Part shown: positions 16,001 to 23,684 of the stretch, piece by piece
Numbering within the stretch: the stretch's first letter is position 1
Layout of the letters: each line of letters begins with the position of its first letter
Assembly (NCBI RefSeq): GCF_000281715.2
Contig: NZ_CP124576.1
Location: 3,879,001-3,943,000, forward strand
Source of the DNA: Sphingobium sp. AP49
Lineage (GTDB): Bacteria > Pseudomonadota > Alphaproteobacteria > Sphingomonadales > Sphingomonadaceae
DNA length: 64,000 nucleotides
Direction of reading: 5' to 3'
The notes under the pieces: generated by a model
What the model saw: only the letters and a program-made list of their open reading frames with translations
What the model was told of the DNA's origin: nothing
Databases searched by the model: none
Program-made: the position numbers and the translations under genes

Positions 16001-17746
16001 AAGAGCTGGGACGAGCGCAACCGCATGTTCGCCCTGCCCCGCTCAAGCTGGGAAGATTATGACAAGTCGCTGATCTCGCAAGGCGGCGGCGTGTTCGCCC
16101 GCAGCCTCAAGAAGATCCCGCTCACCCCGCAGGTCCAGGAAATCCTCGGCGTAACCGAAAGCGAGATGGAGCCGACCGCGCTCATCTCGGCCATCCTCAA
16201 GAGCCCCAACGACCTGCTGTGGTTCGGCGGCATCGGCACCTATGTAAAGGCGGCCGCACAGAGCCATGGCGATGTCGGCGACCCGGCCAATGACCGGTTG
16301 CGCGTCAATGCCGAACAATTGCGCGTCAAGGTGGTGGGCGAAGGCGCCAATCTGGGCACGACCCAGGCAGCGCGGATCGCCTTCTCGCTGCATGGCGGGC
16401 GCATCAATACCGACTTCATCGACAATAGCGCCGGCGTCGACTGCTCGGATAACGAGGTCAACATCAAGATCGCGCTGAACAAGGAAATGGCGGAAGGCCG
16501 CCTGCCCTTCGACACGCGCAACGCCCTGCTGGAAAGCATGACCGACGCGGTCGGCGCGATCGTGCTGGAGGATAACCGGCTTCAGGCGCTGGGCTTGTCG
16601 ATCGCCGAAAGCGGTGGCGCGGCCGACCTTGCCTCCTATGTCCGGCTGATCGAGACGTTCGAGGAAACCGGGCGCCTCGACCGCCAGGTCGAGGGACTGG
16701 CCGCCAATGACCAGTTGCTGCGGCGCGGTCAGGATGGCCAGGGCCTAACCCGCCCGGAACTGGCGGTGCTGCTCTCTACCGCCAAGCTGGCCCTGCAGGA
16801 TGCGATCGAACATGGCGATCTGGCCACCGACGCCAGCATGGGCGCGGAACTGGCTGCGGCCTTCCCGCTTGCCATGCAGAAAAAGGAAGCCAAGGCGATC
16901 GCCGAGCATGCGCTCAAGAAGGAGATTATCGCCACCAAGGTCGCCAATCGCATCGTCAACCGACTGGGCATCGTCCATCCGTTCGAGCTAGCCGAAGAAG
17001 AGGGCTGTTCGCTCGCCGACCTCGCCAGCGCCTTCCTGATCGCGGAGCGGCTCTATGACATCCACACGCTGTGGACCGATATCGACGCAGCCGAAATGTC
17101 CGAAGCCGCGCGCCTGGCCCTGTTCAGCGATATAGCGAGCGGCATGCGCGCGCAGATCGCCGACATATTGCGCAATGTCCCCGCTGGCACCTTGCCGGAT
17201 GCCGGCCATGCCATATTGGCGGCCGGTGTCGGTACGCTGGCAGCGCAGGTGGACGACCTGTTGACCAGCGAAGCACTGCGCCGCACGAGCGCGGCCACCG
17301 ACCGGTTGCTCGCCCTGGGCGCGCCCGAAACGCTGGCGGTCCGCACGACCGGCCTGTTCAAGCTGGACGGGGCAGTCGGCATCGCCGCGCTCGCAGGCAA
17401 GCTCAAGGTCGATGAGGTAGCACTGACCCGCGCCTTCACCCATCTGGGCGAAGTGGTGGGTATCGACTGGGTCCAGTCCGCTGCCGCCCGCATGGAACCC
17501 AGCGACCCCTGGGAACGACTGCTGATCTCCGGCGTGGCCCGTGACATGCAACAGGTTCGGCTCGACTTCCTGGCCCAGGGCAAGGGCAAGGATGTGTCGG
17601 ACCATGTCGAAAAATGGCTGATCGAACGGGGTGCCCGCGTTCGCCAGTTCCGGTCGCTGGTCCAGCGCGCCAAGGCGGCCGCATCCCCCAATGTCGCGAT
17701 GCTCGCAGAGATTGCGGGACAGGCACGCGGACTGCTGGGACGCTAA
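13085..17746 (+). CDS. gdhB: NAD-specific glutamate dehydrogenase, large 180-kDa type
   Basis: A 1553-residue enzyme that oxidises glutamate to 2-oxoglutarate and ammonia with NAD, mainly for glutamate catabolism. Its length fits the large bacterial class with a long N-terminal ACT-like regulatory region (about 1-650), a central catalytic core and a C-terminal helical region. Core motifs: VPTGAKGGFYPKQL near residue 790 (glutamate site with lysines), VIHDGDDPYFVVAADKGTA, SGGSNGYDHK, and the Rossmann loop GCGDMSGDVFGNGML near 936. GAAGAGG lies before ATG 13085. It is followed by a strong terminator. No truncation or frameshift seen. Confidence 0.95.
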   Translation: MTALADPNIKEVDSSIRHALEGALARGALPGESEGFDAAAVTAAAAFLGCTAHGRKAGQPGIAIETLGEGATGRFMRIALINDDMPFLVDSIANALAAADITIHRLLHPVLSVARATDGALNAILEDDAPGARRESMIYIEADRVDAKARRALEKALHDMLEDVRAAVRDWPSMQQAMATDADAVSDDEGAALLRWFLAGHFTQIGHEVCSRAGTTEARLGICALRDKALIAPASRDAAFTWFEEGKRTPLIIKSNILSRVHRGVLLDLIILPVRAGKEVTGLSIHAGMWTSAALAASPEKVPLLRSALSTLMDKFGFDPAGHAGKTLAHALTALPHDILIGFERETLEHLALTFMSLTDRPRPKLVLATSALARHLYAFAWLPRDELSTARRVAVQDMLAKAANGPVLSWSIALEEGGLALLRITLDLRDGGIVPDDVALDRQLKQMVRGWLPAVEEALAETEDAGRAAALAQRFAPGFPMAYRNGAGPAEAAIDIRLIHGLSGPGDKSIRVYRNPEDAHERLRLKLYSHDAIALSEVVPAFENFGFRVIDEMTTPIDGGALGHVQRFVLELPAGDNAEDVIARAEIVTEAIAQVLEGVAENDRFNELIVTAGFAPRAVVLFRALFGYLRQTGMAYGMATFAETLRREQGVAHNLIALFDALHDPAMKDGATRTAEAQAAIDEGLEKVTAIDEDRVLRLIRAVITATLRTNFYAPAATEALAFKIDSALVPGLPAPLPWREIWVYSPRVEGIHLRAGPVARGGLRWSDRRDDFRTEILGLMKAQRVKNAVIVPTGAKGGFYPKQLPSPQLDRDAWFAEGTESYRIFIRALLSVTDNIVKNKVKHPAQVVIHDGDDPYFVVAADKGTATFSDVANAIALDHDFWLGDAFASGGSNGYDHKAMGITAKGAWISVQRHFAEMGVDVQSEPVRVVGCGDMSGDVFGNGMLLSKAIKLVAAFDHRHIFLDPDPDPAKSWDERNRMFALPRSSWEDYDKSLISQGGGVFARSLKKIPLTPQVQEILGVTESEMEPTALISAILKSPNDLLWFGGIGTYVKAAAQSHGDVGDPANDRLRVNAEQLRVKVVGEGANLGTTQAARIAFSLHGGRINTDFIDNSAGVDCSDNEVNIKIALNKEMAEGRLPFDTRNALLESMTDAVGAIVLEDNRLQALGLSIAESGGAADLASYVRLIETFEETGRLDRQVEGLAANDQLLRRGQDGQGLTRPELAVLLSTAKLALQDAIEHGDLATDASMGAELAAAFPLAMQKKEAKAIAEHALKKEIIATKVANRIVNRLGIVHPFELAEEEGCSLADLASAFLIAERLYDIHTLWTDIDAAEMSEAARLALFSDIASGMRAQIADILRNVPAGTLPDAGHAILAAGVGTLAAQVDDLLTSEALRRTSAATDRLLALGAPETLAVRTTGLFKLDGAVGIAALAGKLKVDEVALTRAFTHLGEVVGIDWVQSAAARMEPSDPWERLLISGVARDMQQVRLDFLAQGKGKDVSDHVEKWLIERGARVRQFRSLVQRAKAAASPNVAMLAEIAGQARGLLGR

Positions 17747-17791
17747 GGCTGGCCGCGCCTTTCCCATGGGAAAGGCGCGGTCGTCCGACAG

Positions 17792-17827
17792 AAAAAAGGC
17801 GCCCGGTCCAGTGACCGGGCGCCTTTT
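17792..17827. terminator. Bidirectional intrinsic terminator between gdh and mlaA
   Basis: An 11-bp perfect stem, GGCGCCCGGTC with loop CAGT and its complement, is flanked by A6 on the left and T5 on the right. It therefore works for both converging genes. Confidence 0.92.
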
Positions 17828-17847
17828 TCGCTAGCATGACCGCGATA

Positions 17848-18984
17848 TCAGCGTGGATCTGCAGGCAGGGGCTGGATCATCAGCGGCTTTACAGCCGGCG
17901 GGACAGGCTGTGGCGCGGGCGCGGCCGGTTCTGCGGCCGGCACTGCGGTCGCCGGAACCGATGGTGCAGCCTGGGGCACGGCAGGCACGCCCGGAGCGCC
18001 TTCTTCCTGGGTGAAGGCCGGCGGCGGTGACAGCGGATGCTTTTCCTGCCAGCGCTTGCTGTGCAGCGCGTGAATTTCCGCCTCGCGTTCATAAAGATAA
18101 TCCTCGCGATAGGCCGCATAGGGATTACCCTGCTCACGCAGATGCTGGATCTTCTCATCGCGATCAACGCGCTCGCCTAGCTGGTCGAGAATGGTCGAAG
18201 GAATGACATAGGCTGGCCGGTTGAGCGGCGGTCCAACCACCATCGGAAAGGCGATATTGTCGATCGTGTCGCCGACCAGATCACGCAATGTGGTCGCGCC
18301 CACGACCGGCAGATAGAAGAAGGGACCGGGACCAACCCCGTAAAAGGCGAGCGTGTTGGCCACGCCGTTCGGGCGATAGGGCAGATAGAAGGGTTTGCGC
18401 TTGGCGACATCCCACAGGCCGACAAAGCCCAGTGTCGAATTGATCGCAAAGCGACCGACCGTCTCCGCCGCCTTGCCAGGCTTGAACTGCAGCAGATAGG
18501 CGACCGCCACCACCGGTTCCTGCAGATTGCGGAAGAAGTTGCGCAACCCCTTGCGCGCGGGATGCGGCACGCCGTCGCGATAGGCATGAGCGACCGGTTC
18601 GACCACTGCCTTGTCGACCGCCTGCACCGCCTCGAACGATTGTTCATTGACCTGCGAGAGCGGATCGCCGGGTACCTTCTTGTCGCCAGTGACGACGATC
18701 TCATTCTGCGCCTCGGCGCCGTTCACCTGACCCACCGGCGGCGCGACAAGACCAGCGGCAGGAACACCCAGCGGCGGCGCGGCCGGCTCAGGGCTGACCG
18801 GCTGGGCTGGCTGGGCCGACTGTTGGGCGACGCCGGCCTGGTCCGCAGACGGCGCAATGGCAGGGGCATCCGGCGCGGAGGCAGCCTCCGACAGCGCAGG
18901 CGGGGGCAGCGCAGGCACGGCGGCCGGCACATCGGCCTGCACACCCATCATCATCATTCCCGTGGCGGCAGCCGACAGCAGCAT
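17848..18984 (-). CDS. mlaA: MlaA/VacJ family outer-membrane lipid-asymmetry protein
   Basis: A 378-residue protein whose central part (about residues 95-290) is the MlaA fold: AYRDGVPHPARKGLRNFFRNLQEPVVAVAYLLQ, then RFAINSTLGFVGLWDVA and GVGPGPFFYLPVVGATTLRDLVGD. MlaA removes phospholipid from the outer leaflet and passes it to the Mla transport chain. The N-terminus has a signal-like stretch (MLLSAAATGMMMMGVQAD) without a clear lipobox, then a long Pro/Ala-rich linker; the C-terminus is also Pro/Ala-rich. ATG 18984 has GAAGGA at good spacing; GTG or TTG starts up to 19035 are possible. Other mla genes are not in the window. Confidence 0.88.
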   Translation of the reverse strand: MLLSAAATGMMMMGVQADVPAAVPALPPPALSEAASAPDAPAIAPSADQAGVAQQSAQPAQPVSPEPAAPPLGVPAAGLVAPPVGQVNGAEAQNEIVVTGDKKVPGDPLSQVNEQSFEAVQAVDKAVVEPVAHAYRDGVPHPARKGLRNFFRNLQEPVVAVAYLLQFKPGKAAETVGRFAINSTLGFVGLWDVAKRKPFYLPYRPNGVANTLAFYGVGPGPFFYLPVVGATTLRDLVGDTIDNIAFPMVVGPPLNRPAYVIPSTILDQLGERVDRDEKIQHLREQGNPYAAYREDYLYEREAEIHALHSKRWQEKHPLSPPPAFTQEEGAPGVPAVPQAAPSVPATAVPAAEPAAPAPQPVPPAVKPLMIQPLPADPR

Positions 18985-19232
18985 TCTTAAGTCCTTCGTC
19001 ACGGCTGATCGCACCTTGGGTGCGAATCCAGCCAACAGCCATGCCGGAACGGACCGGATGGAATTGGGCGCGATCCTGCAGTGGATAACCGGTCCGGGCG
19101 GGGTCCAAGCGATCGTCGCTAGGGGCGCTTGCCGGACCCGTCAAGAGCAGAGCCCCGAAGCAGACGAGCATCCCGGCCTTTCTGTTCCCCGCCCTCTTAC
19201 ATTTTGATACAATTTGGCGGTATCGACAGGTT

Positions 19233-19253
19233 TGCAATTGCGAGTCGTTCGCG
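19233..19253. promoter_or_regulatory. Weak Fur-like box upstream of the PepSY/DUF2271/ApbE operon
   Basis: TGCAATT-N7-GTTCGCG resembles the alphaproteobacterial Fur pattern TGC(A/G)AAT-N7-ATT(T/C)GCA, with five of seven matches in each half. It lies 45 bp before the first start codon, close to the 50 bp seen for the much better box upstream of tonB. Suggestive only. Confidence 0.35.
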
Positions 19254-19297
19254 TTATTCGGGCCACCTCATTTCCCACAGGATTCGTCGCCGCTTCG

Positions 19298-19942
19298 ATG
19301 CACGCCCCCGCCCGCGCCCAGACCAAGAAAAAGAAGAGCGCCAAGGCTTTTTGGCTGAAGCAGTTGCACACCTGGCATTGGGTGAGTTCGGCGATCAGCC
19401 TGATCGGCCTTTTGCTCTTCGCCTTCACCGGCATCACCCTCAATCACGCCGCCGATGTCGAGGCTTCGCCCCAGACGGTCGAGAAGAATGCCGTCCTTCC
19501 CGCGCCGCTGCTGAAGCTTGTGGCCGCCGACGACGCGCCCGATGCCAAGAAGCCGCTGCCCGCCCCGATCGCCCAATGGGTTGAAAAGGAAATCGGCCAG
19601 AGCGGCGCAGGCGAAGCGGAATGGTCAGCAGATGAAGTCTATCTCGCCCTGCCTCGGCCGGGTGGCGATGGCTGGGTGTCGATCGACCGCCATGACGGCG
19701 CGGTGACGAGCGAATCGACCAGCCGTGGCTGGGTCAGCTATCTCAACGACCTGCACAAGGGCCGCAATGCCGGCGCAGTGTGGAAATGGTTCATCGACAT
19801 TTTCGCGATCGCCTGTTTCCTGTTTGCGCTGACTGGCCTGCTGCTGCTCCAGCTCCATGCCGCCAAGCGACCAAGCACCTGGCCGCTGGTCGCGATCGGC
19901 CTTGCCCTGCCTGCGCTCCTCGCCATCATCTTCATCCATTAA
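19298..19942 (+). CDS. PepSY-associated transmembrane protein
   Basis: A 214-residue inner-membrane protein. After a basic start (KKKKSAKAFWLKQLHTWHWV) comes helix 1 (about residues 25-45, SLIGLLLFAFTGITL). A periplasmic PepSY-like domain lies at about 48-145 (VEKEIGQSGAGEAEWSADEVYLAL, WVSIDRHDGAVTSES). Two C-terminal helices follow (FIDIFAIACFLFALTGLLLLQL and WPLVAIGLALPALLAIIFI). Histidines in the HTWHW, NHAAD and LHAAK segments could bind haem, as in PepSY ferric-reductase-like proteins; this is inference. It is first in an operon with DUF2271, DUF4198 and ApbE genes. Start set at ATG 19298; the longer frame from 19214 lacks support. Confidence 0.82.
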   Translation: MHAPARAQTKKKKSAKAFWLKQLHTWHWVSSAISLIGLLLFAFTGITLNHAADVEASPQTVEKNAVLPAPLLKLVAADDAPDAKKPLPAPIAQWVEKEIGQSGAGEAEWSADEVYLALPRPGGDGWVSIDRHDGAVTSESTSRGWVSYLNDLHKGRNAGAVWKWFIDIFAIACFLFALTGLLLLQLHAAKRPSTWPLVAIGLALPALLAIIFIH

Positions 19943-19958
19943 GGGGGACGATCACCTC

Positions 19959-20492
19959 ATGCAGACCAGCCATAAATTGCTCCTGTCCGGCAGCGTCGCG
20001 CTCGGCGCCACCGGTGCGCTCGCCGTCCCGGCCACCGCGCAGACGATGAACGTCACGGTCAATATCCCGCGCCTGTCGGTTGCCGAATATCATCGCCCCT
20101 ATGTCGCCATCTGGCTGGAGAAGGAAGGCGCTGCCCCCCGCACCCTGGCGGTCTGGTACGATGTCGACAAGGGTAAGGGCGAAGGCACCAAGTGGCTGCG
20201 CGACATCCGCCAATGGTGGCGCGTGTCGGGCCGCACGATGAGCTTCCCGGCCGATGGCGTATCGGGCGCGACCCGTGCACCGGGCGACCAGAAGATCGCC
20301 TTCACCGCTGGCAAGGGCCCGCTCGGCGCGCTCGGCCCGGGCAACTACACGCTGGTCGTGGAGGCCGCCCGTGAGGTCGGTGGCCGCGAGCTGGTCCGCC
20401 TGCCCTTCACCTGGCCGCCAAAGCCGGGCGCCACGGTCAAGGCACAGGGCAGCAGCGAACTCGGCGCCGTCAGCGTCAGCTTCGGCAAATAA
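19959..20492 (+). CDS. DUF2271 periplasmic protein with flavinylation-like motif
   Basis: A 177-residue secreted protein. The signal peptide covers about residues 1-28 (LLLSGSVALGATGALAVPATAQ). The DUF2271 body has VAEYHRPYVAIWLEKEG, TLAVWYDVDKGKGEGTKWLRDIRQWW and LGPGNYTLVVEAAREVGG. Residues 99-105 read DGVSGAT, matching the D-x-x-(S/T)-G-A-T signature at which ApbE attaches FMN to threonine in NqrC/RnfG-type proteins. An apbE gene lies two genes downstream. Thr105 (codon 20271-20273) is the predicted FMN site. It probably carries electrons between the membrane PepSY protein and a periplasmic acceptor. Confidence 0.8.
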   Translation: MQTSHKLLLSGSVALGATGALAVPATAQTMNVTVNIPRLSVAEYHRPYVAIWLEKEGAAPRTLAVWYDVDKGKGEGTKWLRDIRQWWRVSGRTMSFPADGVSGATRAPGDQKIAFTAGKGPLGALGPGNYTLVVEAAREVGGRELVRLPFTWPPKPGATVKAQGSSELGAVSVSFGK

Positions 20493-20507
20493 CAGGGGAT
20501 GAAGACC

Positions 20508-21389
20508 ATGAAAGCCAAATATCTGATCGCGGGCGCACTCGCAGCCCTGATGCTCTCCGGCGCGGCGCAAGCACACCGTCAGTGGATGCTGCCCTCCTCC
20601 ACCACCCTGTCGGGCACCGATAGCTGGGTGACGGTGGATGCGGCGGTCTCCAACGACCTCTTCTATTTCGAACATTTCCCGATGCGCACCGACGGCATCA
20701 CCGTGACCGAGCCCGATGGCACCACCGGCAAGATCGAAAATGCCGCCACCGGCAAATATCGCTCGACCTTCGATGTGCATCTGACCAAGCCGGGCACCTA
20801 TCGTATCGCCAATGTGTCGACGATGCTCATGGGCAGCTACACCCTCAACGGCAAGCAGGAACGCCTGCCGCGCGGCACCACCAAGGCCACTCTGGCGCAG
20901 GCGATCCCCGCCGGCGCCACCAATGTCCAGACCGCCGAAGCGAGCAACCGCAACGAGATTTTCGTGACGCTGGGCGCGCCAACCACGACCCTCTTCAAAC
21001 CGACCGGCGTCGGCATCGAGCTGGTTCCGGTCACCCATCCCAATGACCTGGTAGCCGGCGAAACCGCCACCTTCCAGTTCCTGCTCGACGGCAAGCCGGC
21101 GGCCGGTCTCAAGGTCACCGTCATCCCCGGTGGCATCCGCTATCGCGATGCGCTGGGCCAAATGGACCTCACCACCGACAAGGACGGCAAGCTGGCTGTC
21201 AAATGGGGCCAACCCGGTATGTACTGGCTGAACGCCAGCACCGGCGGTGGCCGCGAAGGTGGCCCTGGTGGCCCCGGCGCGCAGGGTGGCAAGCCCGGTG
21301 GCGCAGAGGGTGGACCGCCGGCCGCACCGGTCGGCCCGCCCCAAAACCGCGCTTCCTACATCACGACATTGGAAGTGCTGGCGCCCTGA
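20508..21389 (+). CDS. DUF4198 periplasmic protein
   Basis: A 293-residue secreted protein with a signal peptide (MKAKYLIAGALAALMLSGAAQAH, cleavage near AQA-H). The mature start HRQWMLPSSTTLSGTDSWVTVDAA and the middle part (FFEHFPM-like segment, LVPVTHPNDLVAGETATFQFLLDGKPAAGLKVTVIPGG) fit DUF4198, a beta-sandwich family often beside TonB-linked metal uptake genes. The tail is Gly/Pro-rich. Start at ATG 20508, nine bases after AGGGG; ATG 20499 is too close to that site. Function unknown; metal binding through the mature N-terminal histidine is a reasonable guess. The stop overlaps the proposed apbE start. Confidence 0.8.
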   Translation: MKAKYLIAGALAALMLSGAAQAHRQWMLPSSTTLSGTDSWVTVDAAVSNDLFYFEHFPMRTDGITVTEPDGTTGKIENAATGKYRSTFDVHLTKPGTYRIANVSTMLMGSYTLNGKQERLPRGTTKATLAQAIPAGATNVQTAEASNRNEIFVTLGAPTTTLFKPTGVGIELVPVTHPNDLVAGETATFQFLLDGKPAAGLKVTVIPGGIRYRDALGQMDLTTDKDGKLAVKWGQPGMYWLNASTGGGREGGPGGPGAQGGKPGGAEGGPPAAPVGPPQNRASYITTLEVLAP

Positions 21390-22366
21390 CGCAGCCTAGC
21401 CCGACACCTATCCGGATCGCGATAGCGCCCGGCCTGTCGCCCGCGCAATTTGCCGGGCGCCAGCGCCAGGGCGCCATCGTCGCCTATGGCGGCCCGACCA
21501 TGGGCAGCAGTTGGTCAGCCCATATCGTCGACCCGCCGGCAGACTGTCAGGCCCGGATCGAGGCCGTTCTCACCGCCGTCATCGGCGAGATGAGCAATTG
21601 GGAGGCAGGGTCCGACATCAGCCGCTTCAATCGCAGCCCGATCGGCCAGTGGGTCATGCTGCCGCCCGCAATGATGGGCGTGTTGCGTGCCGGCCTGGCC
21701 ATGGCGCGCCTGTCGGGCGGCGCTTTCGATCCGGCCATCGGCGGCCTGGTCGCCCGCTGGGGCTTTGGCCCGGTCCTGGCCGGCGGTACTGCAAGATCCT
21801 CGCTGGCACCCTGGACATGTATAGAACTGGACGGGGATTACGCCCGGCGCACCGCCGACGTCGCCCTCGACTTTTCCGGCATTGCCAAAGGCTATGCCGT
21901 CGATGCGGTCGCCGTCCGGTTGCGCGCGCTAGACCTGACCAACTTCCTGGTTGAAATTGGCGGCGAACTGCGCGGCGAAGGCGTGAAGCCCGATATCCAG
22001 CCCTGGTGGGTCGATATCGAAACGCCGGTCGACCTGTCGCTTCCCGTTTTGCGCGTCGCCCTTTGCGGCCTGTCGGTCGCGACATCGGGTGACTATCGCC
22101 GCTTTCGCCTGGAGGGAGGCCGGCGCCTGTCACACAGCATCGATCCCGCCTCCGCCACTCCGGTCGACAATGGCATCGCGTCGGTCACCGTGTTGCATGA
22201 AAGCGCGATGCTGGCCGATGCCTGGGCGACCGCGATCCTTGTCCTCGGGCATGAAAAGGGCATGGCCCTGGCCACCCGCCACGGCCTGGCCGCGCGACTG
22301 ATCCGGCGCGATGGCACGTGCGGGCTGGAATATATGACCCCTGCCCTCGCGGCGATGCTGGACTGA
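21386..22366 (+). CDS. apbE: FAD:protein FMN transferase (ApbE)
   Basis: Transfers FMN from FAD to a threonine of an exported target protein. Family motifs present in order: PTMGSSWSA, ISRFNRS, AFDPAIGGLVARWGFG, LDFSGIAKGYAVDAV, VEIGGELRGEG, ATSGDYRRF, HSIDPASATPV and the Mg-site region ADAWATAILVLG. No ATG, GTG or TTG lies between the DUF4198 stop and the PTMGSSW motif in this frame, and no signal peptide is visible. The best start is CTG at 21386 in a CTGA overlap with the DUF4198 stop. A frame open back to 21203 would need a long overlap with arginine-rich nonsense. The likely target is the DUF2271 protein of the same operon. Confidence 0.87.
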   Translation: MTQPSPTPIRIAIAPGLSPAQFAGRQRQGAIVAYGGPTMGSSWSAHIVDPPADCQARIEAVLTAVIGEMSNWEAGSDISRFNRSPIGQWVMLPPAMMGVLRAGLAMARLSGGAFDPAIGGLVARWGFGPVLAGGTARSSLAPWTCIELDGDYARRTADVALDFSGIAKGYAVDAVAVRLRALDLTNFLVEIGGELRGEGVKPDIQPWWVDIETPVDLSLPVLRVALCGLSVATSGDYRRFRLEGGRRLSHSIDPASATPVDNGIASVTVLHESAMLADAWATAILVLGHEKGMALATRHGLAARLIRRDGTCGLEYMTPALAAMLD

Positions 22367-22497
22367 CGCGCTCCCCGCGAAGAGGCACAGGGGGGTCCAT
22401 GCGCAAATTTCCGGCGGCGGCTTGAAACGGCATTGACCATCCCCATTTATAGGATGTTCCGGCTATCCCCCTCGCCGGGACACTCAACTACCAGTGG

Positions 22498-22525
22498 CCC
22501 CGGCGTTCCCTTGCGCCGGGGTTTT
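22498..22525 (+). terminator. Intrinsic terminator after apbE
   Basis: Perfect 8-bp stem CCCCGGCG / CGCCGGGG with an 8-base loop and TTTTG tail, 130 bp after the apbE stop and before the convergent threonine aldolase gene. Confidence 0.85.
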
Positions 22526-22553
22526 GCTTTGTCCCAGCCCTTCGCGCAATATT

Positions 22554-23615
22554 CTAGGCCGGGATGCGGTCATCGACCTGCGCCATAGCCAGTGCCCGCA
22601 GATCGCGTCCGAGCGCATCGACCCGCGCGATCTGAGCATCCCACGCAAACATGAAACGGGCACCGCCGCCAATAAACGTGTAGAAGCGCCAGCCGCGTGC
22701 GCGCAGGCCGTCGAGTATCGCTGATGGCGCTTCCAGGAACACTGAATTGGCCTGGACCGGAAAGATCAGGCGCAGCGAATCCAGGCCAGACACATGGTCC
22801 GCAAGCCGCTGCGCGCAGGCATTGCCATGCTGCGCATTACGCAACCATGCGCCGGTTTCCAGCAAGCCCGTCCAGGGCGCCGACAGGAAGCGCATCTTGG
22901 AGGCCAATTGCCCAGCCTGCTTGCACCGATAGTCGAAATCGATCGCCAGACTGCGATCAAAATAGAGGATCGCCTCGCCCACCGCCATGCCGTTCTTGGT
23001 TCCCCCAAAGCACAGGACGTCTACGCCCGCCTGCCATGTAATGGCGGCGGGGAGGCAATCCAATGCCGCACAGGCATGGGCGAAACGGGCACCGTCCATG
23101 TGCAATTTCAACCCCAGCTCCCGGCATACCGCCGAAATCGCCCGAACCTCTTCCACCGTATAGACCTGCCCGGTTTCGGTCGGCTGGGTAATGGTGACGA
23201 CTCGTGGCTTGGGGAAGTGAATGTCGGAACGACTGCTGGCGAGCGCGCGGATCGCCTCAGGCGTCAACTTGCCGTCGATCGAAGGCGCGACCAGCAGCTT
23301 GGAGCCATTCGAGAAGAATTCCGGTGCCCCGCACTCGTCGGTTTCCACATGCGCCGACGAGGCACAGATGACGCTGTGGTAGGACTGGCATAGCGAAGCG
23401 AGCGCCAGGGAATTGGCGGCCGTTCCGTTGAAAACGAAGAAGACGTCGCAATCGGTGTCGAACAATGTGCGAAAGGCATCCGCCGCCCGCTGGGTCCATT
23501 CGTCATCGCCATATGCGACGGCCGACCCTTGATTGGCGGCCGTCATTGCCGCCATCGCCTCCGGGCAAATGCCCGCATAATTGTCGCTTGCAAACTGCTG
23601 GGCTTCTCTTGTCAC
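22554..23615 (-). CDS. ltaE: Low-specificity L-threonine aldolase
   Basis: A 353-residue PLP enzyme that splits L-threonine or allo-threonine to glycine and acetaldehyde. Motifs: NGTAANSLAL (cofactor phosphate region), HVETDECGAPEF, LHMDGARFAHA (Asp174, Arg177) and the PLP lysine in CFGGTKNGMAVGEA (Lys207). Length and order fit the beta-eliminating-lyase/threonine aldolase fold. It stands alone, facing the apbE operon. The 206 bp upstream hold several strong hairpins but no riboswitch that I recognise. Confidence 0.9.
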   Translation of the reverse strand: MTREAQQFASDNYAGICPEAMAAMTAANQGSAVAYGDDEWTQRAADAFRTLFDTDCDVFFVFNGTAANSLALASLCQSYHSVICASSAHVETDECGAPEFFSNGSKLLVAPSIDGKLTPEAIRALASSRSDIHFPKPRVVTITQPTETGQVYTVEEVRAISAVCRELGLKLHMDGARFAHACAALDCLPAAITWQAGVDVLCFGGTKNGMAVGEAILYFDRSLAIDFDYRCKQAGQLASKMRFLSAPWTGLLETGAWLRNAQHGNACAQRLADHVSGLDSLRLIFPVQANSVFLEAPSAILDGLRARGWRFYTFIGGGARFMFAWDAQIARVDALGRDLRALAMAQVDDRIPA

Positions 23616-23684
23616 GTACCGATCCTTTCCGGGCCTGCACCAGGATTCGTATCGACGTAACTGCGGCGGTTGGTCCCGTTTGTT

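Noticed and set aside
22420-22525. Possible small RNA ending at the terminator after apbE
   Set aside because: No -35/-10 pair with acceptable spacing was found; the hairpin is better explained as the operon terminator.
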